NCBI GenBank assembly: GCA_014874425.1
Contig: JACWAG010000477.1
Span: 1 to 11,283, forward strand
Direction: 5' to 3'
Length of the DNA stretch: 11,283 nucleotides
From: Syntrophaceae bacterium
GTDB taxonomy: Bacteria > Desulfobacterota > Desulfomonilia > Desulfomonilales > Desulfomonilaceae
The notes below the pieces were generated by a model that was not told where the DNA came from, did not search any database, and worked only from the letters and a program-made list of their open reading frames with translations. A program made the translations under genes and the position numbers. Shown here piece after piece: positions 1-7,894 of this stretch (positions within the stretch are counted from its first letter, which is position 1; every line of letters starts with the position of its first letter).

Positions 1-243
1 GGAAAGACTGGCTTCGCTTACAACCCAAAGAATGCCGGAGACATGATCTATGTGTTCCTTTCGCTTCGCAAGATACCCGAACTTGAGGATTTGAAGACCA
101 AGCCCACCATCAAGGTGGAAGATGTGGAGGATGTTATGCATAGGGTAAAAGAAGGTGAAATTAAGAGTGATCCACCCTTACGCATATTGAGGATAAACGA
201 TCCGTCAGAGGTGCTTGGCTTCACGGTAAACATAGACGGTTGA
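1..243 (+). CDS. 3' end of an unidentified protein-coding gene
   Basis: The frame is open from the first base to a TGA at 241-243, giving the last 80 residues of a protein that begins outside the window. The visible part is charged and rich in Lys, Glu and Asp. A short hydrophobic stretch (YVFLSL) sits near its start, and it ends in a Gly-Phe-Thr-Val-Asn-Ile-Asp-Gly tail. I see no catalytic motif, metal site or membrane segment and do not recognise the family. The tRNA promoter begins 8 bases after the stop. An inverted repeat at 265-289 could act as a weak terminator for this gene but lacks a proper T-run. That the frame is coding is likely, because it runs uninterrupted to the edge and is followed by gene-like signals; the function is unknown. 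Confidence 0.6.
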   Translation, partial: GKTGFAYNPKNAGDMIYVFLSLRKIPELEDLKTKPTIKVEDVEDVMHRVKEGEIKSDPPLRILRINDPSEVLGFTVNIDG

Positions 244-251
244 TAATGTGC

Positions 252-281
252 TTGACATAGATTTACCTTGTAACTTATAAA
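252..281 (+). promoter_or_regulatory. sigma70-like promoter of the tRNA-Ala gene
   Basis: A perfect TTGACA (252-257) and a TATAAA (276-281) are separated by 18 bases, placing the start of transcription a few bases before the tRNA at 295. The -10 box lies in the spacer and right edge of an 8-bp inverted repeat, ACCTTGTA (265-272) and TACAAGGT (282-289). That repeat could be a DNA site over the promoter or a remnant terminator of the preceding gene. The boxes are read directly; promoter activity is inferred. Confidence 0.65.
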
Positions 282-294
282 TACAAGGTTGCTT

Positions 295-370
<76 letters not shown>

Positions 371-385
371 AAGATTGGTTTAAAT

Positions 386-425
386 ATCGCCAAGTTGGCT
401 TATGCTAGCTTGGCGATTCGTTTTT
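386..425 (+). terminator. Rho-independent terminator after the tRNA
   Basis: A perfect 9-bp stem ATCGCCAAG (386-394) and CTTGGCGAT (409-417), with a 14-base loop, is followed by TCG and a run of five T (421-425). It lies 15 bases after the CCA end, so it should end the tRNA transcript and insulate the next gene. Confidence 0.85.
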
Positions 426-486
426 GTGGACGCTTTGTTGAATGATTTAGTGAATTCTAATTAACACCAATATTGGAGATTTTGAT

Positions 487-1656
487 TTGAAAAGACTGAG
501 AATTACCCTAATAGCGCTTTTGGCAATTCTTTTGCTTTCAACGGCCACCTTCGCTAATGACAAATTTAGGTTCGCTGTTTTCTCAGACACTAGGGGGAAC
601 CTAATTACCAAATCGTGCTTGGACGATAATGCGGGAGTTTCGTCAATACTACCTTTAGTTCGGGACCATGTCCTAAAAATTAACGAAACTATGCCGATTC
701 AGTTGGTCCTTTTCCCTGGGGACATGATTACAGGCTATTTCCCTCGCGATGCTGGTTCGACATCAGAATGCAACAGGATTCAACTGAGCAAATGGCGAGA
801 AGTGATGAAACCGCTATTGGAAAAAGGGATTCTGGTTCGAGTAACAGTAGGGAACCACGAAGTCGGCACGTTCGATCCTACGAAAGAAGATGTTAGTTGT
901 GGAAAACATGGTCGGCCGTATTTGCCGTCATACGCCAACTTTCAGGTCTTCAAGGACATTCTAGGGGATATGTTGGGAGAAGGCAATGGTCCCAGATCAG
1001 ATCTAGGACTTACGTATTCGTTCGATGTTGATGGTTGTCACTTCGCTGTCCTCACATCATACAACATGTATGAGAATAATTCATTTTCCAATGAGACCAT
1101 CCAATGGCTTGATAATGATTTAGAGACTGCACGCGACAAAGGATACAAACTTTTTGTAGCTTCGCATCCTCCAGCATTTCCAGGTGGTGGGCACACATGG
1201 GATTCATTACCGTTTTTTGACCCTACTTACACCTGTTCCGATTATTCAGGAATTGATCGTCGTAAAGAAAGGGACAGATTTTGGAACATGCTAAAAAAAC
1301 ACGGAGTTATAGCCTACTTCTGCGGTCACGAACACAATACCCAAATCCAGTTGGTGGATGGTTGCTGGCAGGCTACGATAGGCGGTTTAACTTCAAAACT
1401 CTACAAACTTAACGGGGCTGAAGGCGATACTCAACGCAATTTAATTTTGTATGACGGGCGTTTTCAAAACCCCAAGGCTTCTGTGAACTGGCCCTGGGAT
1501 GAAAACAACAAACAAAGCCATTGGGGATGGGCGCTGGTTACAGTTGATGGCCAAAGTGTCACCATGGACATTTATGGAACAGCCAAACGACCTGAGTCTG
1601 TCAATGACTTCAAGATACTGAAAACCTTTATTCTCTGGGAAAAAGACAAGCGGTGA
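487..1656 (+). CDS. secreted calcineurin-like metallophosphatase
   Basis: The 389-residue protein has a signal peptide: K2-R3-R5, a hydrophobic core at about 6-18, and likely cleavage after Ala23 (TFA/ND), so it should act outside the cytoplasm. The dinuclear-metal phosphoesterase motifs appear in order: FSDTRG (D34), PGD (D79), GNHE (N123, H124), SHPP (H227) and GHEH (H281, H283). The first motif has Thr-Arg where the classic family has D-x-H, a known variant in periplasmic phosphatases. Six cysteines could form disulfides in an export setting. The start is TTG at 487; GGAG at 475-478 stands 8 bases before it, and the signal peptide begins there. Substrate is not visible: phosphomonoesters, nucleotides and phosphodiesters are all possible. 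It is monocistronic, following the tRNA terminator and converging on the MFS gene. Fold and export are fairly sure; the exact substrate is unknown. Confidence 0.88.
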   Translation: MKRLRITLIALLAILLLSTATFANDKFRFAVFSDTRGNLITKSCLDDNAGVSSILPLVRDHVLKINETMPIQLVLFPGDMITGYFPRDAGSTSECNRIQLSKWREVMKPLLEKGILVRVTVGNHEVGTFDPTKEDVSCGKHGRPYLPSYANFQVFKDILGDMLGEGNGPRSDLGLTYSFDVDGCHFAVLTSYNMYENNSFSNETIQWLDNDLETARDKGYKLFVASHPPAFPGGGHTWDSLPFFDPTYTCSDYSGIDRRKERDRFWNMLKKHGVIAYFCGHEHNTQIQLVDGCWQATIGGLTSKLYKLNGAEGDTQRNLILYDGRFQNPKASVNWPWDENNKQSHWGWALVTVDGQSVTMDIYGTAKRPESVNDFKILKTFILWEKDKR

Positions 1657-1745
1657 ACTGGTTCCTGGAGAGGCAAAAGGAGGCCCCATTGGAAGTTAAG
1701 CTTAGGAAAGCAGGGAATATTTTAGTTGTGTCCATATGCGGTTAT

Positions 1746-2927
1746 TCATAATTTTGTTCCAGTTATTGAACTCTCTTTAGTCGAAAGCAATGCTAACGGG
1801 ATTCCTGTTAACAATAGCAGACCACTCAGCACAAATAGAGGCAAGTAACCGTAACTATACAAAACCAGACCGCCCAAGAATGGTCCTAGTGTAAAACCGG
1901 CCTGAAACATTTCTGTTGCAAGATTGGCGTTCAAGCCCTTAAATTTCGGTGCGGAAACATCGAAGATGAACCCGTTTATTACTGGTAGAATTACACCCCA
2001 TCCCAAACCCAAAACCAGTCCGAGACTATAAAAACCAATAGGGGTAGTCACAATCCCTATCAACATGTAGCCAAATATTAGCAAAATAAGTGACACCAGA
2101 AGTGAGATCTTTTTGCTGATTTTATCAAACAAGTGGCCAGCGAAAACTCTTACCGCCATTTCGGTAAATGTTGAAACTAGAAAAAAATAACCTGGGTTAG
2201 AAATCCCCACTTTCTCACCGAAACCTTTTAGATAAAAAAAGATTGTAGTGAAGGATGTCCACACAATTAGATTTATGGCAAGTAGCGACCAGATTCGTTG
2301 ATCCCTAAGATTTACGCTAATTTCACTAATGCTTAATGCGCTTTCTCCATGAGGATCTGCGGACCAGGAAGCTTTTAACAAAGCAATTAGAGGTAAATTG
2401 ATCAACATCAATGCGGCTGATATATTTATCACCCCATCAAATCCTTCAAAATAGCCTGTCAATGGTTTCAGTAATGGTGGAATTAAAGCAAACGGCAAGA
2501 GAGAAATGACAGATAAAAGTCCGAAAGCCTGGGCGCTCCTATCCTTGGGGATAACAGACACGAGCTTGGTAGTAGCAGATGTGCGCATCACAACGTATGC
2601 CGCTCCGTGGATCATACGTGTGATCGTCATACTCCAAAATCCGGTGGCAAAATTATAAAGAGTTAATGAAGCAATCAAGAAACAACAACCTGTGAACATC
2701 CACTTCCTTGAATTCTGAACAGTAACAAATGGACTCACTAAGGGCCGTACAGTCAATGCCGTAAGTGAAAATGCGGCTATAAGGAACCCTATCCATATGG
2801 AGGGTATAGGAAGAGTTGACAAATAATCATGGAATTCAAAAAAAATTGCGAGATTGCAATAGGTGAAAAAAGCTATTCCGTTTAAAGCTATGAATTCCCG
2901 GTTTAAGAGACCTTTCGGTTGAGTCAT
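1746..2927 (-). CDS. major facilitator superfamily transporter
   Basis: The 393 residues fit the usual 12-helix MFS length. Hydrophobic segments begin at about residue 14 and recur to about 381, and a hydrophilic central loop (about 186-212) splits the protein into two halves. An MFS motif-A-like loop follows the eighth segment (G264-H-L-F-D268 and K272-K273). The equivalent in the first half is degenerate (R61-P62 and R74-K75). GFTLGPFLGG (344-353) matches the Gly/Pro-rich eleventh helix common in efflux-type members. The substrate cannot be read from the sequence; a drug, sugar or organic acid exporter is possible. The ATG at 2927 has only a weak AGGA upstream. Its start overlaps the stop of a possible 15-codon leader ORF with a strong Shine-Dalgarno site. 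The gene ends 89 bases from the phosphatase, with no clear terminator between them. Confidence 0.85.
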   Translation of the reverse strand: MTQPKGLLNREFIALNGIAFFTYCNLAIFFEFHDYLSTLPIPSIWIGFLIAAFSLTALTVRPLVSPFVTVQNSRKWMFTGCCFLIASLTLYNFATGFWSMTITRMIHGAAYVVMRTSATTKLVSVIPKDRSAQAFGLLSVISLLPFALIPPLLKPLTGYFEGFDGVINISAALMLINLPLIALLKASWSADPHGESALSISEISVNLRDQRIWSLLAINLIVWTSFTTIFFYLKGFGEKVGISNPGYFFLVSTFTEMAVRVFAGHLFDKISKKISLLVSLILLIFGYMLIGIVTTPIGFYSLGLVLGLGWGVILPVINGFIFDVSAPKFKGLNANLATEMFQAGFTLGPFLGGLVLYSYGYLPLFVLSGLLLLTGIPLALLSTKESSITGTKL

Positions 2928-2971
2928 GACAAAATGATTCCTGATGCTTGAATTACTATATTAGCACGCAA
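2924..2971 (-). CDS. possible leader peptide coupled to the MFS gene
   Basis: On the - strand, AAAGGAGG (2977-2984) stands 5 bases before a TTG that opens a 15-codon frame (MRANIVIQASGIILS). Its TGA overlaps the MFS ATG in the arrangement ATGA (2924-2927). The MFS start itself has only a weak Shine-Dalgarno site, so reinitiation from this short ORF could set transporter translation. A GTG 9 bases after the same site would give only a 3-codon frame. It is too short to judge by codon use and could be chance. Confidence 0.3.
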   Translation of the reverse strand: MRANIVIQASGIILS

Positions 2972-3232
2972 TTCAGCCTCCTTTGGATGAGATCAGCCCT
3001 AGCCGCCATTTAAGATTCAGCCTGTTGAAAATCAGTTCGGATAGCTGGTCTAGCTCATTTCGTCAGGTCGGACTGCAGTCGTCTCTACCAGATTCCCCTT
3101 AGTGTATCAACTGAAGTTATGATGACTTACGCATGGAAAGGGTTGTCTGTAGGTACTGTTCAAATAGGACAAGATTGGACTCTGGCCTCACCAAAATACT
3201 TTCCCAAAACAAGGTGTCCGGGAGGCGATGGA
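2972..3232. other. non-coding gap between MFS gene and acetoacetyl-CoA synthetase
   Basis: Together with its edges, this 364-base space (2928-3291) holds no convincing gene. On the - strand a TATAGT (2957-2962) could be a -10 box, but it has no good -35, and it would start transcription too late to include the AAAGGAGG site. A 10-bp palindrome GACTGCAGTC lies at 3071-3080. A 35-codon open stretch without a start (3168-3272, + strand) may be a gene relic. Otherwise I see nothing. Confidence 0.5.
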
Positions 3233-3270
3233 CAAACGGGCCTGGGGCGACATAAACTGCTACAGGCCCG
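3233..3270 (-). terminator. hairpin, probable terminator of the leucine-type operon
   Basis: A perfect 8-bp inverted repeat CGGGCCTG (3237-3244) and CAGGCCCG (3263-3270) encloses an 18-base loop and begins 21 bases past the acetoacetyl-CoA synthetase stop. Read on the - strand, the stem is followed by TTTGTC, so the T-run is short. Position favours a terminator or an mRNA 3'-end stabiliser; the weak T-tract lowers confidence. Confidence 0.5.
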
Positions 3271-3291
3271 AATAAATATGAAAAATCTCTA

Positions 3292-5241
<1,950 letters not shown>

Positions 5242-5244
5242 GTA

Positions 5245-6384
5245 TTAATCCTCCCTTAGCTTGTAGGTGGCTTTCTCGGGCCATGAAGCCGGAATGTTTT
5301 GGCCGGGCGCTTCCCCAAATTTCTTTTTTAACTCGCTCAGGCCTCTTCTCTTGTATTCAAGACGAGGTTCTTTGGGAATTCTGCGGTTCAAGATCGACTC
5401 TGAACGTAAACGCCGACCAATAGTCTTTTCCATCATGGTCCCCAAGTCCAGCAAGCGGTCGACATCAATGCCCGTATCAATACCCATTTCGTCCATCATT
5501 ACCGTCATGTCTTCAATGCACTGCAAACCCACTACGTTTGGGTCTCTGTAGTAGTATGAGCCAGTTCCACTCACTGGAACACGATCAAGAAAATTGGCCG
5601 GTTGGCCTCCCAAGCCTCCTAAAGTAGCTTCAAAAATCTCAATGCCTGCCTGCAATGCGGCCAGGCAATTTGCGGTTCCCCAGCCGCGGGTAACGTGAAA
5701 ATGCGCTATGTGCAACTTCGGGTCAGGGATTTCATTTAGAATCATTGAATAGTACTTGTAGACCTGATTTGGGGGTGCGCTTCCATCATGATCCGCGTGT
5801 TCGATATCATATGCGCCGATGTCCAGCCATCGCTTGGTAAACTCTACAGCGTCTTCCAACTTGGTGGGACCGGAAATGGGCGATCCCCATATCGTGGAAA
5901 CAGTGCCATTCATCTTGATTCCGACATCTTTTGCCTTTTCAATACAACGTTTGGCTTCTTCCCAATATGCTGGAAGTGTTGTTCCGGAGTTTGCGAAATG
6001 ATGTTCTTCATCCGTTGAAACCATCATGAGTATGCGGTTTGGCCCCCATCCTTCCTTTCTTGCAGCAATTGCCCTATCAACGGCTTTCTCCCTGATGGTG
6101 ATGGCTGTGAGTGTGATGTCGTCCCAATTTACTCCGGCGCGAGAAAGTTTTTTTGAGTTTCTCAGTTTCTTGAGCAATTCGTCCGCATCCTTGAACTGAG
6201 GCATCGACAGAGGGTTCCCCAGATTGGTTACTTCCAGATGCTTGATTCCGCACAGGATCAATTCTTCAAGATAAAAAAGCTTAGCTTCCGTAGGAATCCA
6301 GATTTCTTCGTGCTGGAACCCATCGCGAACCGTTATGTCATTTATCTGAACTTTTGCTGGATAATTCAGTTCGTGAACACCCAT
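5245..6384 (-). CDS. HMG-CoA lyase-like DRE-TIM metallolyase, atypical active site
   Basis: In this context the expected reaction is cleavage of 3-hydroxy-3-methylglutaryl-CoA to acetyl-CoA and acetoacetate. HMG-CoA lyase signatures are clear: RDGFQHE (20-26; R20, D21), LEVTNLGNPLSMPQF (from about 70, like the lyase IEVTSFVSPKWVPQ), the metal-binding H228-F-H230, then GLGG and a tail MGIDTGIDVDRLLDLG. It departs from the family in several ways. The loop normally reading GLGGCP reads GLGGQP (Q261), so the mobile-loop cysteine is gone. The Asn-bearing GN-ATED segment after it is replaced by an insert with GTGSYYYRDP. The Asp after the second His is Val. The protein is 379 residues against roughly 300. 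Start: ATG 6384 with GGGAGGA 7 bases upstream, 13 bases after the hydratase stop. It may keep HMG-CoA lyase activity by another mechanism or use a related acyl-CoA. Confidence 0.8.
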   Translation of the reverse strand: MGVHELNYPAKVQINDITVRDGFQHEEIWIPTEAKLFYLEELILCGIKHLEVTNLGNPLSMPQFKDADELLKKLRNSKKLSRAGVNWDDITLTAITIREKAVDRAIAARKEGWGPNRILMMVSTDEEHHFANSGTTLPAYWEEAKRCIEKAKDVGIKMNGTVSTIWGSPISGPTKLEDAVEFTKRWLDIGAYDIEHADHDGSAPPNQVYKYYSMILNEIPDPKLHIAHFHVTRGWGTANCLAALQAGIEIFEATLGGLGGQPANFLDRVPVSGTGSYYYRDPNVVGLQCIEDMTVMMDEMGIDTGIDVDRLLDLGTMMEKTIGRRLRSESILNRRIPKEPRLEYKRRGLSELKKKFGEAPGQNIPASWPEKATYKLRED

Positions 6385-6397
6385 TCGTAATCCTCCC

Positions 6398-7189
6398 TTA
6401 TTCCCCGGTATATACAGGTTTTCTCTTTTCTCTGAAGGCGGTTAGGCCCTCTACTCGATCCTTCGTCGGAATAGTGACCGCATACGCGTTGGATTCTATG
6501 GCAAGTCCAACAGGAAGACTGACTTCTATGCCTTTGTTTATGGCGTACTTGGCTTGCGCCAATGCGACAGGTCCATTCTTCGCAATTTCACCGGCGATCT
6601 CAAACGCCCGTTTCATAAGGTCTACGGGTTCGATCACTTCGAGGAAAAGGCCATATTCAAGACCTTCCTCGGCAGTGATTCTCCTTGCCCTGAAAATCAT
6701 TTCCTTAGCCCTGGCTATTCCCACAATCCTGGGTAGACGCTGCGTGCCGCCTGCTCCAGGAATTATCGCAAGAGAAGTTTCGGTAAGTCCTACAATGGAA
6801 GTGCTTGAGGCGATTCTAATGTCACAGGCCAGCGCCAGCTCCAGGCCACCACCAAAAGCATAACCATTAACAGCGGCAATAACCGGTTTAGGGAATTCTT
6901 CTACAGACGTAAACAAATCACGAATTGTCCGGATATAATATCTGACCTCATCCGGGGTCATACCTGCGCGTTCCTTCAAATCGGCCCCTGTGCTAAAAGC
7001 GTTCTTTCCTTCGGTCGATCCTGTAATGACGACGGCTCTTATTGAGCCGTCAAACGCAATTTCGTTTATCGTTGATTGGAAAGTCTCAAGAAGAGGCATG
7101 TTGAAGCAGTTTAACGCGTTGGGCCGATTGATGGTCAAAATCATCACACCATCACGTGCCTCTTTGAGAAGGGCGCTATTTTCAGCCAT
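6398..7189 (-). CDS. enoyl-CoA hydratase, methylglutaconyl-CoA hydratase-like
   Basis: This 263-residue crotonase-fold protein probably hydrates 3-methylglutaconyl-CoA to HMG-CoA. The oxyanion-hole elements are STGAD (66-70) and the GGG at 113-115. Both catalytic glutamates are present 20 residues apart, E117 in GGGLE and E137 in GLTET, so it should be a true hydratase. GLTETSLAIIPGAGGTQRLP and the C-terminal TKDRVEGLTAFREKRKP resemble, from memory, the AUH-type methylglutaconyl-CoA hydratases more than crotonyl-CoA hydratases. I chose ATG 7189 because GGAGG (7198-7202) stands 8 bases before it and homologs start about here. The frame runs 27 codons further up to 7270, but that extension crosses leader hairpins and looks unlike protein. 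First gene of the operon. A general short-chain enoyl-CoA hydratase remains possible. Confidence 0.87.
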   Translation of the reverse strand: MAENSALLKEARDGVMILTINRPNALNCFNMPLLETFQSTINEIAFDGSIRAVVITGSTEGKNAFSTGADLKERAGMTPDEVRYYIRTIRDLFTSVEEFPKPVIAAVNGYAFGGGLELALACDIRIASSTSIVGLTETSLAIIPGAGGTQRLPRIVGIARAKEMIFRARRITAEEGLEYGLFLEVIEPVDLMKRAFEIAGEIAKNGPVALAQAKYAINKGIEVSLPVGLAIESNAYAVTIPTKDRVEGLTAFREKRKPVYTGE

Positions 7190-7231
7190 ATGTTGTTCCT
7201 CCGTAGCTAAAGTGGTGACAACAATCGGATA

Positions 7232-7254
7232 TAGCGGGACGCTCATACCCGCTA
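7232..7254 (-). repeat. leader hairpin before the hydratase gene
   Basis: A perfect 7-bp inverted repeat TAGCGGG (7232-7238) and CCCGCTA (7248-7254) has a 9-base loop. In the - strand transcript it would fold 30 bases before the GGAGG site. No T-run follows, so it is a leader structure rather than a terminator. Confidence 0.5.
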
Positions 7255-7272
7255 GGGCCCGTGTTCTCACTG

Positions 7273-7299
7273 GTCTCTAAATTCTGGTTTTCCAGAGAC
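7273..7299 (-). repeat. second leader inverted repeat
   Basis: GTCTCT (7273-7278) pairs with AGAGAC (7294-7299). An alternative inner stem, CTGG (7284-7287) with CCAG (7292-7295) around TTTT, competes for part of the same bases. Both would lie in the mRNA leader of the hydratase operon. Confidence 0.4.
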
Positions 7300-7316
7300 T
7301 TAATTTGTCAGGCTAT

Positions 7317-7363
7317 TAATTGCGCACTGGGAGATAATCTCCACCTTATTAAAGGCGCAATTA
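7317..7363 (-). repeat. nested inverted repeats at the predicted operon start
   Basis: The outer arms TAATTGCGC (7317-7325) and GCGCAATTA (7355-7363) match perfectly over 9 bp. Inside lies a 13-base palindrome GGAGAT-A-ATCTCC (7330-7342). The outer right arm begins where transcription from the - strand promoter should start, so this could be a 5' mRNA hairpin or a second protein-binding site. Confidence 0.5.
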
Positions 7364-7380
7364 GTTCATTATAGTGAACT
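7363..7380. promoter_or_regulatory. near-palindromic operator over the -10 box
   Basis: AGTTCATTATAGTGAACT is symmetrical in 8 of 9 base pairs. The - strand TATAAT box (7368-7373) lies within it, so a dimeric repressor bound here would block the promoter. Symmetry and position are seen; the binding protein is unknown, and no regulator gene is in the window. Confidence 0.6.
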
Positions 7381-7398
7381 GCTTTTGCCAAAGGTCAA
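7368..7398 (-). promoter_or_regulatory. sigma70-like promoter of the hydratase-lyase-ligase operon
   Basis: On the - strand a perfect TATAAT (complement of 7368-7373) is preceded by TTGACC (complement of 7393-7398), five of six bases of the -35 consensus. The spacer is 19 bases, longer than ideal. Transcription would start near 7361, giving a leader of about 170 bases. Confidence 0.55.
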
Positions 7399-7431
7399 AA
7401 GTAATTTGTTCGAGTTGTAAGACCTCATTAC

Positions 7432-7446
7432 TTTACCAACGGTAAA
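7432..7446. promoter_or_regulatory. 15-base palindrome upstream of the operon promoter
   Basis: TTTACC and GGTAAA arms match perfectly around AAC. The site lies about 34 bases upstream of the - strand -35 box and about 135 bases before the + strand promoter. This suits an activator or an auxiliary operator for either operon. Chance is possible in AT-rich DNA. Confidence 0.4.
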
Positions 7447-7581
7447 TAATATCAAAAAAAAGACTTGACCCGAACATAAAAAAAAGAAAGGTCTAACTAG
7501 AAGAAAGTTCAGGATGAAATTCAAAAACATTAGTCCTATAACATTTTTCGTCTTGACTTTTCAACACCAGATTCTTCATGA

Positions 7582-7610
7582 TTGACACATTAATGACTCA
7601 TCGATTTAAT
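7582..7610 (+). promoter_or_regulatory. sigma70-like promoter toward the transporter operon
   Basis: A perfect TTGACA (7582-7587), an exactly 17-base spacer, and TTTAAT (7605-7610; five of six consensus bases) make this the best promoter match in the window. Transcription would start near 7617, leaving a leader of about 420 bases before the ATPase gene, so a long leader RNA or a separate small RNA is possible. Confidence 0.55.
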
Positions 7611-7625
7611 CTACAATCAAATCAT

Positions 7626-7721
7626 ATGAAAAATTTCAGTCGCTGCGGCCAAAGGCCGTACAGCGACGATCAAGTAGTGGTATGGCTGTTTATTTCAATA
7701 CTGCCGGTCGTGAATTCATGA
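7626..7721 (+). CDS. possible 31-residue hydrophobic peptide
   Basis: An ATG at 7626, about 9 bases after the predicted transcription start, opens a 31-codon frame ending at TGA 7719-7721. The peptide has a polar start (MKNFSRCGQRPYSDDQ) and a hydrophobic stretch VVVWLFISILPVV (residues 17-29), as in tiny membrane peptides. No Shine-Dalgarno site is visible, so it would need near-leaderless initiation. Its early codons overlap the strong hairpin at 7639-7667. Probably not a gene. Confidence 0.15.
   Translation: MKNFSRCGQRPYSDDQVVVWLFISILPVVNS
7639..7667. repeat. strong GC-rich hairpin
   Basis: GTCGCTG pairs with CAGCGAC (7639-7645 with 7661-7667), and CGGCC with GGCCG (7646-7650 with 7654-7658), around an AAA loop with a 2-base bulge (TA, 7659-7660). 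This gives 12 base pairs in all. It lies about 22 bases after the predicted + strand start. On the + strand no T-run follows. On the - strand TGAAATTTTTC follows, so it could end a leftward transcript. Confidence 0.55.
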
Positions 7722-7730
7722 AATTTCATG
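7717..7730. repeat. 14-bp perfect palindrome
   Basis: CATGAAATTTCATG is fully symmetrical. It could be a protein-binding site in the leader region of the transporter operon, or chance. No other copy was noticed in the window. Confidence 0.35.
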
Positions 7731-7854
7731 GTCCGCGTTTATTTGATGACATGAGTTTGACAACGTGTCAGAGCCATGGGAAACCACTCTTCCCGGTCTC
7801 TATAAATTCAAAACTGGTTTTTTTATTCGAGAAATATTGCGTGGCGTCGTCGAG

Positions 7855-7869
7855 TCAACCTTAGGTTGA
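7855..7869. promoter_or_regulatory. 15-base palindrome at a possible second + promoter
   Basis: TCAACCT-T-AGGTTGA is perfectly symmetrical over 7 bp per arm. Its right arm overlaps the TTGATC used as a -35 candidate (7866-7871), which is the usual geometry of an operator. Confidence 0.4.
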
Positions 7870-7894
7870 TCATAACGGCTATTTTTGGTAGAGT
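7866..7894 (+). promoter_or_regulatory. weak promoter candidate nearer the ATPase gene
   Basis: TTGATC (7866-7871) and TAGAGT (7889-7894) are 17 bases apart, each matching four of six consensus bases. It would give a leader of about 140 bases, shorter than from the stronger promoter at 7582. Confidence 0.3.

Noticed and set aside
6354..6863. 169-residue + strand frame opposite the hydratase
   Set aside because: Antisense shadow of a well-supported gene with clear catalytic motifs.
7190..7270. 27-codon N-terminal extension of the enoyl-CoA hydratase
   Set aside because: The GGAGG site at 7198-7202 fits ATG 7189, and the extension runs through leader hairpins with no family-like sequence.
7779..7827. 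Possible terminator ending in seven T (7819-7825)
   Set aside because: The only stems reaching the T-run need a loop of about 30 bases with six A/T-rich pairs, and the better GGGAA/TTCCC stem is too far from the T-run.
7682..7864. 60-residue + strand frame in the divergent gap
   Set aside because: No good ribosome site, no recognisable motif, and its stop lies inside the 7855-7869 palindrome; probably chance in non-coding DNA.
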